Origin: Streptomyces sp. Tue6028
Lineage (GTDB): Bacteria > Actinomycetota > Actinomycetes > Streptomycetales > Streptomycetaceae
NCBI RefSeq assembly: GCF_002300165.1
Contig: NZ_MLCE01000003.1
Coordinates: forward strand, 62,001 to 126,000
Length of the DNA: 64,000 bases
Direction: 5' to 3'
Shown here: positions 8,778-17,001 of the stretch, in pieces
Layout of the letters: each line of letters opens with the position of its first letter
Numbering within the stretch: position 1 is the first letter of the stretch
Program-made: the position numbers and the translations under genes
The notes under the pieces: generated by a model
What the model was told of the DNA's origin: nothing
Databases searched by the model: none
The model's input: the letters and a program-made list of their open reading frames with translations, nothing else

Positions 8778-9128
8778 ATGACCGACGGTCTCAAGACCAT
8801 CGTCTATCCCGTCAAGGACCTCACGCAGTCCAAGGCGCTGTTCACCGCACTGCTCGGCGTGGAGCCCTACGCCGACGAGGCCTACTACGTGGGCTTCCGG
8901 ACCGCGGGGCAGGAGGTCGGCCTCGATCCCAACGGCCACGCGAAGGGCATGACGGGGCCGGTTCCGTACTGGCACGTCTCCGACCTCAGGGCGACGCTGA
9001 AGGGGCTGCTCGACGCCGGTGCGGAGACCCTTCAGGACGTCCAGGACGTGGGCGGCGGCAAGCTCATCGCCTCCGTGAAGGACGCGGACGGCAACCTGGT
9101 CGGGCTCGTGCAGGATCCGGCCGCCTGA
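8778..9128 (+). CDS. VOC-superfamily (glyoxalase-like) protein
   Basis: A 116-residue protein with a single pair of beta-alpha-beta-beta-beta modules, as in glyoxalase/bleomycin-resistance proteins. The N-terminal module (KTIVYPVKDLTQSKALFTALLG) and the C-terminal end (VKDADGNLVGLVQD) are characteristic. The usual metal ligands are only partly recognisable, so it may be a binding protein rather than an enzyme. An AAGGAG ribosome-binding site precedes the ATG. It is followed in the same direction by a MarR regulator, with a 120-base gap. Confidence 0.82.
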   Translation: MTDGLKTIVYPVKDLTQSKALFTALLGVEPYADEAYYVGFRTAGQEVGLDPNGHAKGMTGPVPYWHVSDLRATLKGLLDAGAETLQDVQDVGGGKLIASVKDADGNLVGLVQDPAA

Positions 9129-9200
9129 CCGTCGGCCGCCGGGCGCCCGGAGCGCGGGTGAAGAAGGCCGTGCACGGGATCCCCGTTTGAATGCATCGGC

Positions 9201-9217
9201 ACTAGTTGCACGGTCAA
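9201..9217. promoter_or_regulatory. Possible MarR operator
   Basis: The imperfect inverted repeat TTGCACGGTCAA (8 of 12 positions symmetric) begins a few bases after ACTAGT and lies about 40 bases before the MarR start codon. MarR-family proteins often bind such TTG-N6-CAA sites in their own promoters. The evidence is weak. Confidence 0.3.
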
Positions 9218-9248
9218 TGAATGGCCGGATCTCTGTTACCGTTCAGTT

Positions 9249-9638
9249 ATGGCAACGGAAACGTCCGACGCCCGGCTGGAAGACCAGTGGCGGGACATCC
9301 TCGCGGTCCACGCGCGCACGATGTGTGAGATCGACCGCGCGCTGCATCCTCACGGTCTCGGCGCGAGCGATTTCGAGGTCCTCGACATCCTCGCCTCGCG
9401 CGTCGCGGAGCCCGGCGAACTGTGCCGCGTCCAGAACATCGCGGGCCAGGTCCACCTGAGCCAGAGCGCCCTGTCCCGGCTGATCGGCAGGCTGGAGAAG
9501 GAGGGCCTGGTGGAGCGCACCGTCTGCCAGGAGGACCGGCGCGGCGTGTGGGTGGCGCTCACCCGGCAAGGACGCGACCTGCACTCCGAGGTGCTCCCGC
9601 TGCAGCGGGCGGTCCTCGCCCGGATGCTGCACGACTAG
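9249..9638 (+). CDS. MarR-family transcriptional regulator
   Basis: A 129-residue winged-helix regulator, slightly shorter than the typical 140-150. Residues 38-100 hold the winged helix, with recognition helix HLSQSALSRLIGRLEKEGLVER and wing CQEDRRGVWVALTRQG. The C-terminal dimerisation helix is short (LQRAVLARMLHD), so dimerisation may rest on the N-terminal helix. It probably represses itself and perhaps the VOC gene upstream. The ligand is unknown; Cys26, Cys59 and Cys93 could make it redox-responsive, which is speculation. Confidence 0.86.
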   Translation: MATETSDARLEDQWRDILAVHARTMCEIDRALHPHGLGASDFEVLDILASRVAEPGELCRVQNIAGQVHLSQSALSRLIGRLEKEGLVERTVCQEDRRGVWVALTRQGRDLHSEVLPLQRAVLARMLHD

Positions 9639-9730
9639 GACCAGTTCACCGGGGGGCACGGACGGCGGTCGGCCCCGCGACGGCAATGTGCGACTCCCGA
9701 CGGCCTCGACCCCGTGGCAGGCCACGACGT

Positions 9731-9772
9731 GAGCCCGGCGACCCGCGCCCGGTGGCGCGGGCCGCCGGGCTC
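9731..9772. terminator. Bidirectional terminator between MarR and SseB-like genes
   Basis: Nineteen-base arms 9731-9749 and 9754-9772 pair at 18 positions across the loop CGGT. It lies between two convergent genes, so it can end both transcripts. Confidence 0.75.
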
Positions 9773-9821
9773 GTGGATTCCGCGGAATCCCGGGTCCCGG
9801 CAAGGTCTCGCGTCGGCGGGC

Positions 9822-10244
9822 TCAGTCCGCCGGCCGGGCCAGCAGGGTGCGGACGCCTTCCGAGGTGAGCGTCAGACCGTGCGACGAACTGGCGTCGATG
9901 GTGAGCGCCAGGTCGCCCGAGGGCCACTGGGAAGCGAGCGCCCGGAGCGGCACCAGCCGGTAGCGCGAGACGAACGGCAGCAGCTCGGCCATCTCCAGTT
10001 CGGAGGTGAACACCGGCACCACCTGGGCGCCGCCCGGCTGGTCCAGGACGGGCAGCGCCACGGCCGAGGGGTCGGCCATGCCCTCTTCGACGGCGTCGTC
10101 GGGCACGGGGACCAGCACGTCGCTGCCCGCGAGCGTGTCCAGAGCCGACGTGTCCTCGTTGTTCTCGGCGAGGGCGTTCAGGGCCTCCTGGGCCGGTGTC
10201 GGGGCGGCCTTGGGCCGGTCGTGGTTGTTCGAGGGTGTGTCCAT
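9822..10244 (-). CDS. SseB-domain protein
   Basis: A 140-residue acidic cytoplasmic protein. A disordered N-terminus (residues 1-25, Pro/Ala-rich) is followed by an SseB N-terminal-type domain: LAGSDVLVPVPDD, then VFTSELEMAELLP and a C-terminal TLTSEGVRTLLARP. In actinobacteria such proteins are usually of unknown function. The ATG at 10244 is chosen over an upstream in-frame start because everything before it is low-complexity Arg/Pro/Gly sequence with no homology-like pattern. Confidence 0.7.
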   Translation of the reverse strand: MDTPSNNHDRPKAAPTPAQEALNALAENNEDTSALDTLAGSDVLVPVPDDAVEEGMADPSAVALPVLDQPGGAQVVPVFTSELEMAELLPFVSRYRLVPLRALASQWPSGDLALTIDASSSHGLTLTSEGVRTLLARPAD

Positions 10245-10408
10245 GGCAGATCCCGGATAGTCGCGGACGGGACACCCGGGACACGGTCGTTCCCGGGCGC
10301 AACGCCCGACGCGTACCCACCCTCGTACGCGGCAACCCTCGTGATCCCTTCCGGGCCGGAGCGGCATGCCCTCGGACGGCGGTCCGAGCCGGTCGCGGCC
10401 CGTGCGGG

Positions 10409-10445
10409 GTGCCGGGTCCAGGCCCTCGGGGCCCGGGCTCGGCAC
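10409..10445 (-). terminator. Likely terminator of the amylase gene
   Basis: Arms 10409-10425 and 10429-10445 pair at about 14 of 17 positions (counting G-T pairs) across a TCG loop, roughly 70 bases past the amylase stop in its reading direction. Confidence 0.5.
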
Positions 10446-10511
10446 GTCCGCCGCGGCGCGGTGCGGGTTCGCTTTCGGTACCGCGCTTTCCGTCGCACCG
10501 AACAGGGACGG

Positions 10512-13481
10512 TCACTTCAGGTACGGGCCGTCGCTCCCGATCTTGCCGGGACCGCCGAGCACATAGACCCGGAGGTTGCCCTTCCCCGGTGCCGGCACCG
10601 TGAGCGTGCCGTTGGAGACGGTCTTCACGTCACCCGTGACGGCGTCCCGGTAGGTGCCGTTCGGGATGCCGGTGTAGGTGGCGTCCCCGGTGACGGTGAC
10701 GAGGGCGAAACTGTCGGTGGACCCGCTGGTGTAGCGGCGCTTGAACGCCATCGAGCCGGTGATGCCTTCGGTGGAGTACTGGCCCGACTGGAGCGCCGGG
10801 ATCGCGCGGCGGATCCGGTTCAGCCGCTGGAGGTGCTTGACCAACGGCTGGTCCAAGGTCGTGGCGACCTCGCCGCTCGCCGAGTCGGCCTTGCCGAACT
10901 CGGACGCCGTCACGGACCCGGCGAGGTGGTCGCCGTAGTAGGCCCGGCCGGTGCTCGCGAGCGGACACGTGGGCCCGCAGTCGATCTGCTTGCCCTTCTG
11001 GAACTCGATCTCCGAGCCGTAGTAGAGGGTCGGGATGCCGCGGAAGGTCCACATCAACGACATGTTCTCGGCCCAGGCGTCGGTGCCTCCGCTGTAGCGG
11101 GTGCTCGACTTGTTGGGGCCGTAGTCGTGGCTGTCGACGTAGACGACGTTGTAGGTGGCGTCGTTGACGGAGTCGTCCGAGTCCTTGCCGTTGTTGTAGG
11201 CGTTCTGCGCGTCGCTGAAGTTCATGTGCATGCGCATGTCGATGATGTTCATTCCGCTGAACCGGCTGTGGTCCGGCGCGTGGTAACTGTTGCCGCTGAG
11301 AAAGGCGTTGGTGGACGTGGGCTGGTTGCCGGTGCCGAGCTGCTCCTCGTAGTCGTACTGCTCGATGGCCGCGGTCGTGTCGTCGGCGCTGTACTCCTTG
11401 CGCTCCTTCCACGTGAAGAACTGTGCCGAGTGGTTCACGGAACCGCGGTTCCACTTGTCGTTGACGAACGCGCCGACCTCGCCGAAGACGAAGAAGTTCT
11501 GTGCCGCCTCCGCTCCGAACTTCTGGGTGACGCGCTCCTGGATGGCGGGCAGGAAGCGGCGGTTCCAGGTGACGCGCGGGATGTGTACGGCGGTGTCGAC
11601 GCGGAATCCGTCCACGCCCATGTCGATGTACTTGTCGTAGGCGCCGATCAGGTAGTTCTGCACGGGTGCCGACTCGGTGTTGAAGTCGGCGAGATCCTCG
11701 TGCAGCCAGCAGGAACGGGAGTCCTCTCCCTCCCAGTTGCCGATCCAGCACTGGTGGTAGTACGCCTTCGGGAACATGCCCGAGGTGGGGCTCGGCCACT
11801 GGCAGTTGTACAGGGTGTAGCCCTCGGCGCTCTTGCCTCCGGTGGGCTTGCCCCAGTTGACGCAGGTGTTGCCGGAGGGTTCGGCCGTCGACCACAGGTC
11901 GCCGTTGTAGTACGACTTCCCGGACTTGGGCTCGACGGTGAGCCCGTCGTATTCGAAACCGTCGTTCTTCTCGTCGTAGTACCAGCTCCACTGGGAGTCG
12001 CGCACTCCGTACACCGTCGGGGTGAACAGGCCCTTGGCACCCCACCGGGAGCTGTGGTTGTAGACGACGTCCTGGTAGATCTTCATGCCCTTGGCGTGGG
12101 CCGCGTTGATCAGGTCCTGGTAGGAGGCGCCGGCCGACTCCAGTCGCGGGTCGACCTTGTAGAAGTCGTAGCCGTGATAGCCGTGGTAGTCGTAGTCCGA
12201 GCGGTTGAGGACCACGGGGGTGATCCAGACCGCGGAGAACCCGAGGGCCTTGATGTAGTCGAGCTTGTCGACCAGGCCCTTGAAGTCCCCGCGGAACATG
12301 GGGTCTTCGTTGGCCGCGTTGCCGGACTTCACGTGCTGGCTGCCGCCACGGTTGTTGGAGCTGTCGCCGTCGTAGAAGCGGGCGGTGAGGACGAAGTAGA
12401 CGGGGTCCTTGCGCGGATCGGTGCCCAAAGGGGTGCCGGCCGCGGGTTCGGGGGCCTTCTCGCCGGTCGTCACGGTGGCCTCGGCCGAGGCGGGCGACGT
12501 GTTGCCCGCCGCGTCGACGGCCTTCACGGTGTACGTGTAACTCGTCTTCTCCTCCAGGCCGGTGTCGGACCACACCGTCGAGCCGACGTCGGCGACGAGG
12601 GTGCCCTGGGTGCCGCCAGTGCGGGTCACTTGGTACTTCGTCACCGCCCTGTTGTCGGTGGCCGGGTCCCAACTCACCACCACCGAGGTGCCGGTGGCGT
12701 TCGCGGTGACCTCGGTGGGCGCGGTCGGGGCCTCGGTGTCGGGTTCCTCGGCGGCGCACGGGTCCTCGGCGCCGGCGGTGGCCTTCTGGTTCTGCACGGT
12801 CGTCGTGCCGGTGGCGATGGTGTAGTCGGCGCTGTTGTTGTTGTCCCAGACGCCGTTGCCGTTGTTGAACGCGGCCTTCAGCGAGGTGGCCGTCCCGATG
12901 TCGAGGGTCTTCTTCCACCAGCCGGTGCAGGCCGCTTCCATGCCGAGGCCGGGGACGGTCGTCCAGGAGCCGCCGGCGGGCGCGTAGTGGATGTTGGCCG
13001 TGGTCCAGCCGGAGGTGGCGGTCGAGTAGTAGACGGTGGCCTGGTTGCCGCTCCCGGTGCCGCCGTCGGCGCACGGGTCGCTGTGCGCGATCACCCCGTC
13101 CTTGACGGTGATGTCGCCCGTGCCCAGGGCGTAGTTGCTCCCGCCGTTGTTGTCCCAGGTGCCGCTCCCGTTGTTGAAGGTCGCCTGGAGTCCGCCGGCC
13201 GATCCGAGGTCGACGGTTGTCTTGACCCAGTCGGTGCAGGCGGTCTCCATCCGCACGCCGGGGACGGTGGTCCAGGAGCCTCCGTCGGGCGCGTAGTGCA
13301 GATAGGTGGCCGGCCAGTTCTTGGTCTTCGTGTAGTAGAAGACGGTCGCGCTGTTCGACGCGGCAGCGGTGGGCGTCATGGGGGCAGGGTCGTCGCCGGG
13401 CGGGACCAGCCCGAACAGTCCGAGCGCCGTCACGAAGGCGAGGACCGGGCGCAGCAGCAGGGGTGGGGGTCTACGTCTCAT
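10512..13481 (-). CDS. Secreted multidomain GH13 alpha-amylase
   Basis: A 989-residue exported starch-degrading enzyme. Residues 1-41 form a signal peptide (MRRRPPPLLL, then a hydrophobic core ending near AAAS). Two starch-binding modules of the CBM25/26 type follow at about 44-130 and 148-235; both contain HYAP, GSWTTVPG and FNNG-WDNN. A fibronectin type III domain spans about 250-340. The GH13 barrel follows from 355, with DVVYNH (471-476), the nucleophile Asp629 in GFRVD, acid/base Glu668 in VFGEVG, and His785-Asp786 in VDSHDYG. A beta-domain ends the protein. The ATG at 13481 is chosen because it begins the signal peptide. Its upstream region carries Streptomyces amylase-like repeats. It acts outside the cell on starch or glycogen. 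Confidence 0.94.
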   Translation of the reverse strand: MRRRPPPLLLRPVLAFVTALGLFGLVPPGDDPAPMTPTAAASNSATVFYYTKTKNWPATYLHYAPDGGSWTTVPGVRMETACTDWVKTTVDLGSAGGLQATFNNGSGTWDNNGGSNYALGTGDITVKDGVIAHSDPCADGGTGSGNQATVYYSTATSGWTTANIHYAPAGGSWTTVPGLGMEAACTGWWKKTLDIGTATSLKAAFNNGNGVWDNNNSADYTIATGTTTVQNQKATAGAEDPCAAEEPDTEAPTAPTEVTANATGTSVVVSWDPATDNRAVTKYQVTRTGGTQGTLVADVGSTVWSDTGLEEKTSYTYTVKAVDAAGNTSPASAEATVTTGEKAPEPAAGTPLGTDPRKDPVYFVLTARFYDGDSSNNRGGSQHVKSGNAANEDPMFRGDFKGLVDKLDYIKALGFSAVWITPVVLNRSDYDYHGYHGYDFYKVDPRLESAGASYQDLINAAHAKGMKIYQDVVYNHSSRWGAKGLFTPTVYGVRDSQWSWYYDEKNDGFEYDGLTVEPKSGKSYYNGDLWSTAEPSGNTCVNWGKPTGGKSAEGYTLYNCQWPSPTSGMFPKAYYHQCWIGNWEGEDSRSCWLHEDLADFNTESAPVQNYLIGAYDKYIDMGVDGFRVDTAVHIPRVTWNRRFLPAIQERVTQKFGAEAAQNFFVFGEVGAFVNDKWNRGSVNHSAQFFTWKERKEYSADDTTAAIEQYDYEEQLGTGNQPTSTNAFLSGNSYHAPDHSRFSGMNIIDMRMHMNFSDAQNAYNNGKDSDDSVNDATYNVVYVDSHDYGPNKSSTRYSGGTDAWAENMSLMWTFRGIPTLYYGSEIEFQKGKQIDCGPTCPLASTGRAYYGDHLAGSVTASEFGKADSASGEVATTLDQPLVKHLQRLNRIRRAIPALQSGQYSTEGITGSMAFKRRYTSGSTDSFALVTVTGDATYTGIPNGTYRDAVTGDVKTVSNGTLTVPAPGKGNLRVYVLGGPGKIGSDGPYLK

Positions 13482-13520
13482 CGCGGGTCTCCAACGGGAG
13501 CCGGGGAGCGGGGAGTTGCT

Positions 13521-13559
13521 CTGCAAGAAGAACCGGAAAGTTCCTGAAAGCCCTTGCAG
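13521..13559 (-). promoter_or_regulatory. Putative MalR/Reg1-type operator of the amylase gene
   Basis: CTGCAAG (13521-13527) and CTTGCAG (13553-13559) are exact inverted copies 25 bases apart, with GGAAAGTTCC-like sequence between them. Similar CTTGCAG/CTGCAAG repeats are described upstream of Streptomyces amylase and chitinase genes, where the LacI-family regulator MalR/Reg1 acts. They lie about 40-80 bases before the amylase start. Confidence 0.5.
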
Positions 13560-13665
13560 GCGGAAGCTACAGGGACATGACAGAGACGTAAAGAGATCCC
13601 GCAGCGCCCGGTACGCGGTGCCGTCCTGCCGCCCTCGGCGGCGCGCGAACGCCGTAGCCGCTGCC

Positions 13666-13706
13666 TGCTTCGTGCTTCGTGCTTCGTGCTTCGTGCTTCG
13701 TGCTTC
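13666..13706. repeat. Heptamer tandem repeat (TGCTTCG)n
   Basis: Five exact copies of TGCTTCG plus a partial sixth run without interruption. Each heptamer holds a TTC, so the array would code for EA-rich peptides if translated, but no convincing gene covers it. Such arrays usually arise by slippage and vary between strains. Confidence 0.9.
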
Positions 13707-13814
13707 TAGGGCGCGTATCGGAAGTGGGTCTTGGAGCGGCTTGGTATCTGGGCATACAAGCTTGTCTCGCAAGATCGTCAGCGGTCGATGGGCAGGTACT
13801 GGTAGTAGTCGGCT

Positions 13815-14279
13815 GTGGCAGGAGACTTGTGGAGCCCAGTGATTTCGATGGTCGGTGTGGCTGTAGGTGGTGCGTTGACGTATCTGACCCAGCGCACGAC
13901 GCAGCGGGCAGCTGACCGGGCTGACGGACAAAGGCGGGCTGCGGCGCGGGCGGAGGAGCGACGTGCTGAGCAGATCAGGACCGTGCTGGAGTTCATCCGG
14001 TGCGCGCTGGAGGCTGAGGGCGTGGCGCATGCGAGGCCGCCCCGATGGGAGGTCGGTGATGACTGGTATGTGACGGCCAGGCCGGCGATGGACGGTCTTC
14101 GAATAGCCGAGAAGAGCATCGAGTTGCTGTGTGCCCCTGGCCTTCACTCACCGACGACCGCCTACGCCCGCGCCCTGAATCAAGCGGTCTGGCAGGAGCG
14201 TGACGAGGGGAACCTGGCCGAGCGCCTGGAGCCGTTCAAGGCGGAGTTTCTCGCCCTGGCACGCCGCAGCCTGACCTGA
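13815..14279 (+). CDS. Hypothetical membrane-anchored protein
   Basis: A 154-residue protein that I do not recognise. A single N-terminal transmembrane segment (residues 5-25, WSPVISMVGVAVGGALTYL) is followed by a long charged, Arg/Ala/Glu-rich helix (residues 27-65) likely to be a coiled coil, then a soluble tail. Similar anchor-plus-coiled-coil proteins are common in Streptomyces with no known function. The GTG start is set by the beginning of the membrane segment. It ends inside a 21-base palindrome shared with the transposase relic. Confidence 0.7.
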   Translation: MAGDLWSPVISMVGVAVGGALTYLTQRTTQRAADRADGQRRAAARAEERRAEQIRTVLEFIRCALEAEGVAHARPPRWEVGDDWYVTARPAMDGLRIAEKSIELLCAPGLHSPTTAYARALNQAVWQERDEGNLAERLEPFKAEFLALARRSLT

Positions 14280-14292
14280 CGCCGTCAGGTCA
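14272..14292. terminator. 21-base palindrome between convergent reading frames
   Basis: TGACCTGACG and CGTCAGGTCA pair perfectly around one central C. The stop codon of the upstream hypothetical gene and that of the transposase relic both lie within it. It could be a terminator or the remains of the insertion-sequence end. Confidence 0.5.
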
Positions 14293-14456
14293 CAGCCACT
14301 CGTTGATCGCAGCCACCAGCACGGTCGCCGCGTAGCGCACACCAAGCTTGTCGTACCTCGTGGCCACGGCCTGGTGCCTCTTGAGGCGGTTGATGCCGCA
14401 TTCGACAGCGTGGCGCTCACGGTAGTCGACCGGGTCGAACTTCGGTGGCCGGCCGC
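14290..14456 (-). pseudogene. IS5-type transposase C-terminal fragment
   Basis: About 55 codons remain: [14 protein letters not shown], then [24 protein letters not shown] and a terminal AAINEWL. This is the catalytic-Glu end of IS5-like DDE transposases of Streptomyces (VECGINRLK, then RYDK). The frame starts abruptly inside the truncated SDR gene, so a recombination event joined the two. The rest of the element is absent. Confidence 0.75.
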
Positions 14457-14653
14457 CGCGCCGCGATGTCGGCGCTGTTGGTGATGTCGGCGACGACGTA
14501 TTCGAGGGAGTCGATGCCCTGCGCGGTGGCGGCGAGGGCGTCCTCGTTGCGGCCCACGATGATGACGTGGTGGCCGTCACGGGCGAGCGTCTGCGCGGTG
14601 ACCTGCCCGATGCCGGATCCGCCGCCGGTGAGGAGAATGATCTTCTGGTTCAT
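14457..14653 (-). pseudogene. Truncated short-chain dehydrogenase (N-terminal third)
   Basis: The first 65 codons of an SDR survive: the cofactor motif TGGGSGIG at residues 9-16, then [12 protein letters not shown] and the VVADITN loop. The sequence changes at about 14456 into a transposase relic in another frame, so the catalytic Ser-Tyr-Lys part is lost. It is the last member of the leftward redox operon and is certainly non-functional. The ATG at 14653 is 36 bases from the upstream aldo-keto reductase stop. Confidence 0.85.
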
Positions 14654-14688
14654 GGCTGTTCCTTGGATGTGAAGCGTTGCAGGGTTGG

Positions 14689-15582
14689 TCAGGCTTCGTC
14701 GATGACGAGGCCCAGGCTGTGGGGGTCGCGTTCGTCGGGGTCGGGGCCGTGCCGGACGCCGGTGTCGAGCGCGTCGATGGCGCCGAGTTCGTCCGCGGTG
14801 AGGGTGAAGTCGAAGACGTCGAAGTTCTCGGCGATGCGGGCCGGGTCGGTCGACTTCGGGATCGCGGATCGGTCCTGCTGGAGGTGCCAGCGGAGCATGA
14901 CCTGGGCCGGCGTCTTGCCGTGCGCGCCGGCGATCTTGGCGAGGGTCGGTTCGGTCAGGGTGCTGGTGCGGTTCTCGCCCCAGCCGGGGTAGAAGGTGAT
15001 CCCGCCGATCGGCGACCACGCCTGGGTGAGGACGCCGTGCACGCGGTCGCTGTCCTGCACGCCGGGCTGGGTGAAGTAGGGATGCAGCTCGACCTGGTTG
15101 ATGGCGGGGACGACGTCGGTGCTCGCGATCAGGGCGTCCAGGTGCTGGGGCATGAAGTTGCTGACGCCGATGGCCCGGACCTTGCCGTCGGCGAGCAGCT
15201 TCTCCAGTCCGCGGTAGGCCGCGATGGTCTGCTCGAAGCGTGCCGGTGCGGGCTGGTGAAGGATCAGCAGGTCGATCTGCTCGACGCCGAGCTTGCCGGC
15301 TGCCTTGTCGAAGGCGTGCTGGGTCTGGTCGTAGCCGTAGTCGCTGACCCAGACCTTGGTCTCGATGAAGACGTCCGAGCGGTCCAGGCCAAAGCGGCGG
15401 ATGCCCTGGCCGACCTCGCGCTCGTTGCCGTACACGGCTGCGGTGTCGATGTGCCGGTAGCCGGTGTGCAGTGCGGTCTCGACGGCGGCGGCGGTCTGTT
15501 CGGGGGGCGACTGGAAGACACCGAAGCCGAGGGCCGGCATCACGAGGCCGTTGTTCAGAGTGAGGGTGGGGGTGGTGTTCAT
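14689..15582 (-). CDS. Aldo-keto reductase
   Basis: A 297-residue NADPH-dependent carbonyl reductase of the 2,5-diketo-gluconate-reductase-like AKR group. The catalytic tetrad is Asp46 and Tyr51 (DTAAVYGNE), Lys76 (ETKVWV) and His109 (ILHQP). The IPKS motif near residue 253 binds the NADPH phosphate. A 10-residue loop (GITFYPGWGENRTSTLTEP) in the C-terminal half is longer than in typical members. Cotranscribed with an MFS exporter, a second AKR and an F420-reductase-like enzyme to its right. Probably reduces aldehydes or ketones; the physiological substrate is unknown. Confidence 0.92.
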   Translation of the reverse strand: MNTTPTLTLNNGLVMPALGFGVFQSPPEQTAAAVETALHTGYRHIDTAAVYGNEREVGQGIRRFGLDRSDVFIETKVWVSDYGYDQTQHAFDKAAGKLGVEQIDLLILHQPAPARFEQTIAAYRGLEKLLADGKVRAIGVSNFMPQHLDALIASTDVVPAINQVELHPYFTQPGVQDSDRVHGVLTQAWSPIGGITFYPGWGENRTSTLTEPTLAKIAGAHGKTPAQVMLRWHLQQDRSAIPKSTDPARIAENFDVFDFTLTADELGAIDALDTGVRHGPDPDERDPHSLGLVIDEA

Positions 15583-15602
15583 GGCGGGAGGCTCCTTGTG
15601 GG

Positions 15603-16859
15603 TCAGCGGGCAGCGGCCGGTGCCTCGACCGGCGCGTCGGCGGGGCGAGCGGGTGTGGGAGTGGTGTGGGCGAGGCGGCGGCGGGTCAGCGTCCACACGG
15701 TGAGTCCGGCGAGGGTGATGGCCAGGGAGGCGGTCATGATCGCGGTCCAGCCGCCGGCCGACCACAGGGGGCCGGCGATCGCCGAACCGAGTGCTCCGCC
15801 GAGGAAGTTGCTGACGACGAAGGCCGTGTTGAGGCGGCTGCGGGCGGAGCCGGGCAGGGCGAACAGCCGGGTCTGCCCGAGGACGAGGATGGACTGGGCG
15901 GCGATGTCGAGGGCGATGACGACCACGACGAGCGCGACGACTGAGTTGCGGCCGGCCAAGGCAGCGGCCAGGGACAGGCCCAGCAGGGCTAGGGCGAGTC
16001 CGGTGGCGGGGACCGACCAGCCGCGGTCGTGCAGGGCGCCGGCGCGGCGGGCGGCGAGGGCGCCGGCGAGGCCGGCCAGTCCGAGCAGTCCGATCTGGCT
16101 GACGGAGAACGAGAACGGCGGCGCGGTCAGCAGGTAGGTCATTGACGTCCAGAACATGGAGAACACGGCGAAGCTCGCTGCGCAGATTGCCAGGGTCGGT
16201 GCGGCCGCGCGGTGGTGGGCGACGGTGGTGAACACCGAGGCGAGCAGGCGCGGGTAGGGGACCGGCTCGCGGGGTGCGAGCGGCGGGATCACCGTGCGCA
16301 GGACACCGGCGAGGAGAAGCGTGATGGCGGCGGCGATCACGTAGATGGCCCGCCAGCCGAGCAGGTCGGCGATGAATCCGCTGATGGTGCGCGAGAGCAG
16401 GATGCCGATCAGGGAACCGGAGGCGACGGCGCCGACGACTCGTCCGCGGCGTTCGGGCTCGGCGAGTTCGCTGGCCAGCGGGGTCAGCAACTGCGCGCCG
16501 ACGGTGGTCAGTCCGACGCCGCCGAGTGCGGTGAGGAGCACCGCGAACGAGGGTGCCAGTGCGGCGCCGAGGAGGGTGGCCGCGGACAGGGCGAGGATGA
16601 GGGGGATGAGGCGGCGCCGGTTGAGGACGTCGCCGAGCGGCACGATGAGGAAGATGCCGAGCGCGTATCCGACCTGGGTGACGGTCACGAGGGTGGCGGC
16701 GCTCGATGAGGAGACGCCGAGCGACGAGGCGATGACCTCGATCAGGGGCTGGGCCCAGTAGAGGTTGCCGACGGCCATGCCGGCGGCGATCGCGAAGACG
16801 AGCGTGCGGGCCGGGGTCATCCGGCGGTCGGGCACGGAGCCGGTGGTCGGCCCTTTCAT
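15603..16859 (-). CDS. MFS transporter (DHA1-type efflux)
   Basis: A 418-residue protein with 12 predicted transmembrane helices. The first (residues 14-40) contains AGMAVGNLYWAQPLIEVIA, typical of a drug:H+ antiporter subgroup, and the loop LGDVLNRRRLIPL between helices 2 and 3 is the MFS signature. A second conserved loop is at DRGWS. Probably an exporter of small toxic organics. It lies 20 bases upstream of one aldo-keto reductase and 142 bases downstream of another. The start is chosen at 16859, where a 15-residue polar tail precedes the first helix. Confidence 0.9.
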   Translation of the reverse strand: MKGPTTGSVPDRRMTPARTLVFAIAAGMAVGNLYWAQPLIEVIASSLGVSSSSAATLVTVTQVGYALGIFLIVPLGDVLNRRRLIPLILALSAATLLGAALAPSFAVLLTALGGVGLTTVGAQLLTPLASELAEPERRGRVVGAVASGSLIGILLSRTISGFIADLLGWRAIYVIAAAITLLLAGVLRTVIPPLAPREPVPYPRLLASVFTTVAHHRAAAPTLAICAASFAVFSMFWTSMTYLLTAPPFSFSVSQIGLLGLAGLAGALAARRAGALHDRGWSVPATGLALALLGLSLAAALAGRNSVVALVVVVIALDIAAQSILVLGQTRLFALPGSARSRLNTAFVVSNFLGGALGSAIAGPLWSAGGWTAIMTASLAITLAGLTVWTLTRRRLAHTTPTPARPADAPVEAPAAAR

Positions 16860-17001
16860 GCGAGTGGTCCTTTCCAGGGAACTGGGGCGCTGCTGGGCGC
16901 GAGGGAGGGGGAAGGCGGTCGACGGCGTCCCGTGGGAGGGGCGGCTGCAGGAGGGGACTTGCAGCTGCACCAGCAGGTGAGGCGGGCCGCCGGTGCGGCG
17001 C

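Larger units (their letters stand above)
13482..13814. other. Intergenic region upstream of the amylase
   Basis: The 333 bases contain the CTGCAAG/CTTGCAG inverted repeat (13521-13559) near the amylase, and a heptamer tandem repeat (13666-13706). The rest, including 13707-13814 before the next gene, shows no gene or clear promoter. Confidence 0.5.

Noticed and set aside
9714..13547. A 1277-codon plus-strand open frame
   Set aside because: It is the antisense shadow of the secreted amylase, whose domains and catalytic residues are unmistakable; the plus-strand peptide is Gly/Val/Arg-rich with no motif.
13666..13706. The heptamer array considered as a CRISPR remnant
   Set aside because: Units are contiguous 7-mers without spacers and no cas gene is nearby.
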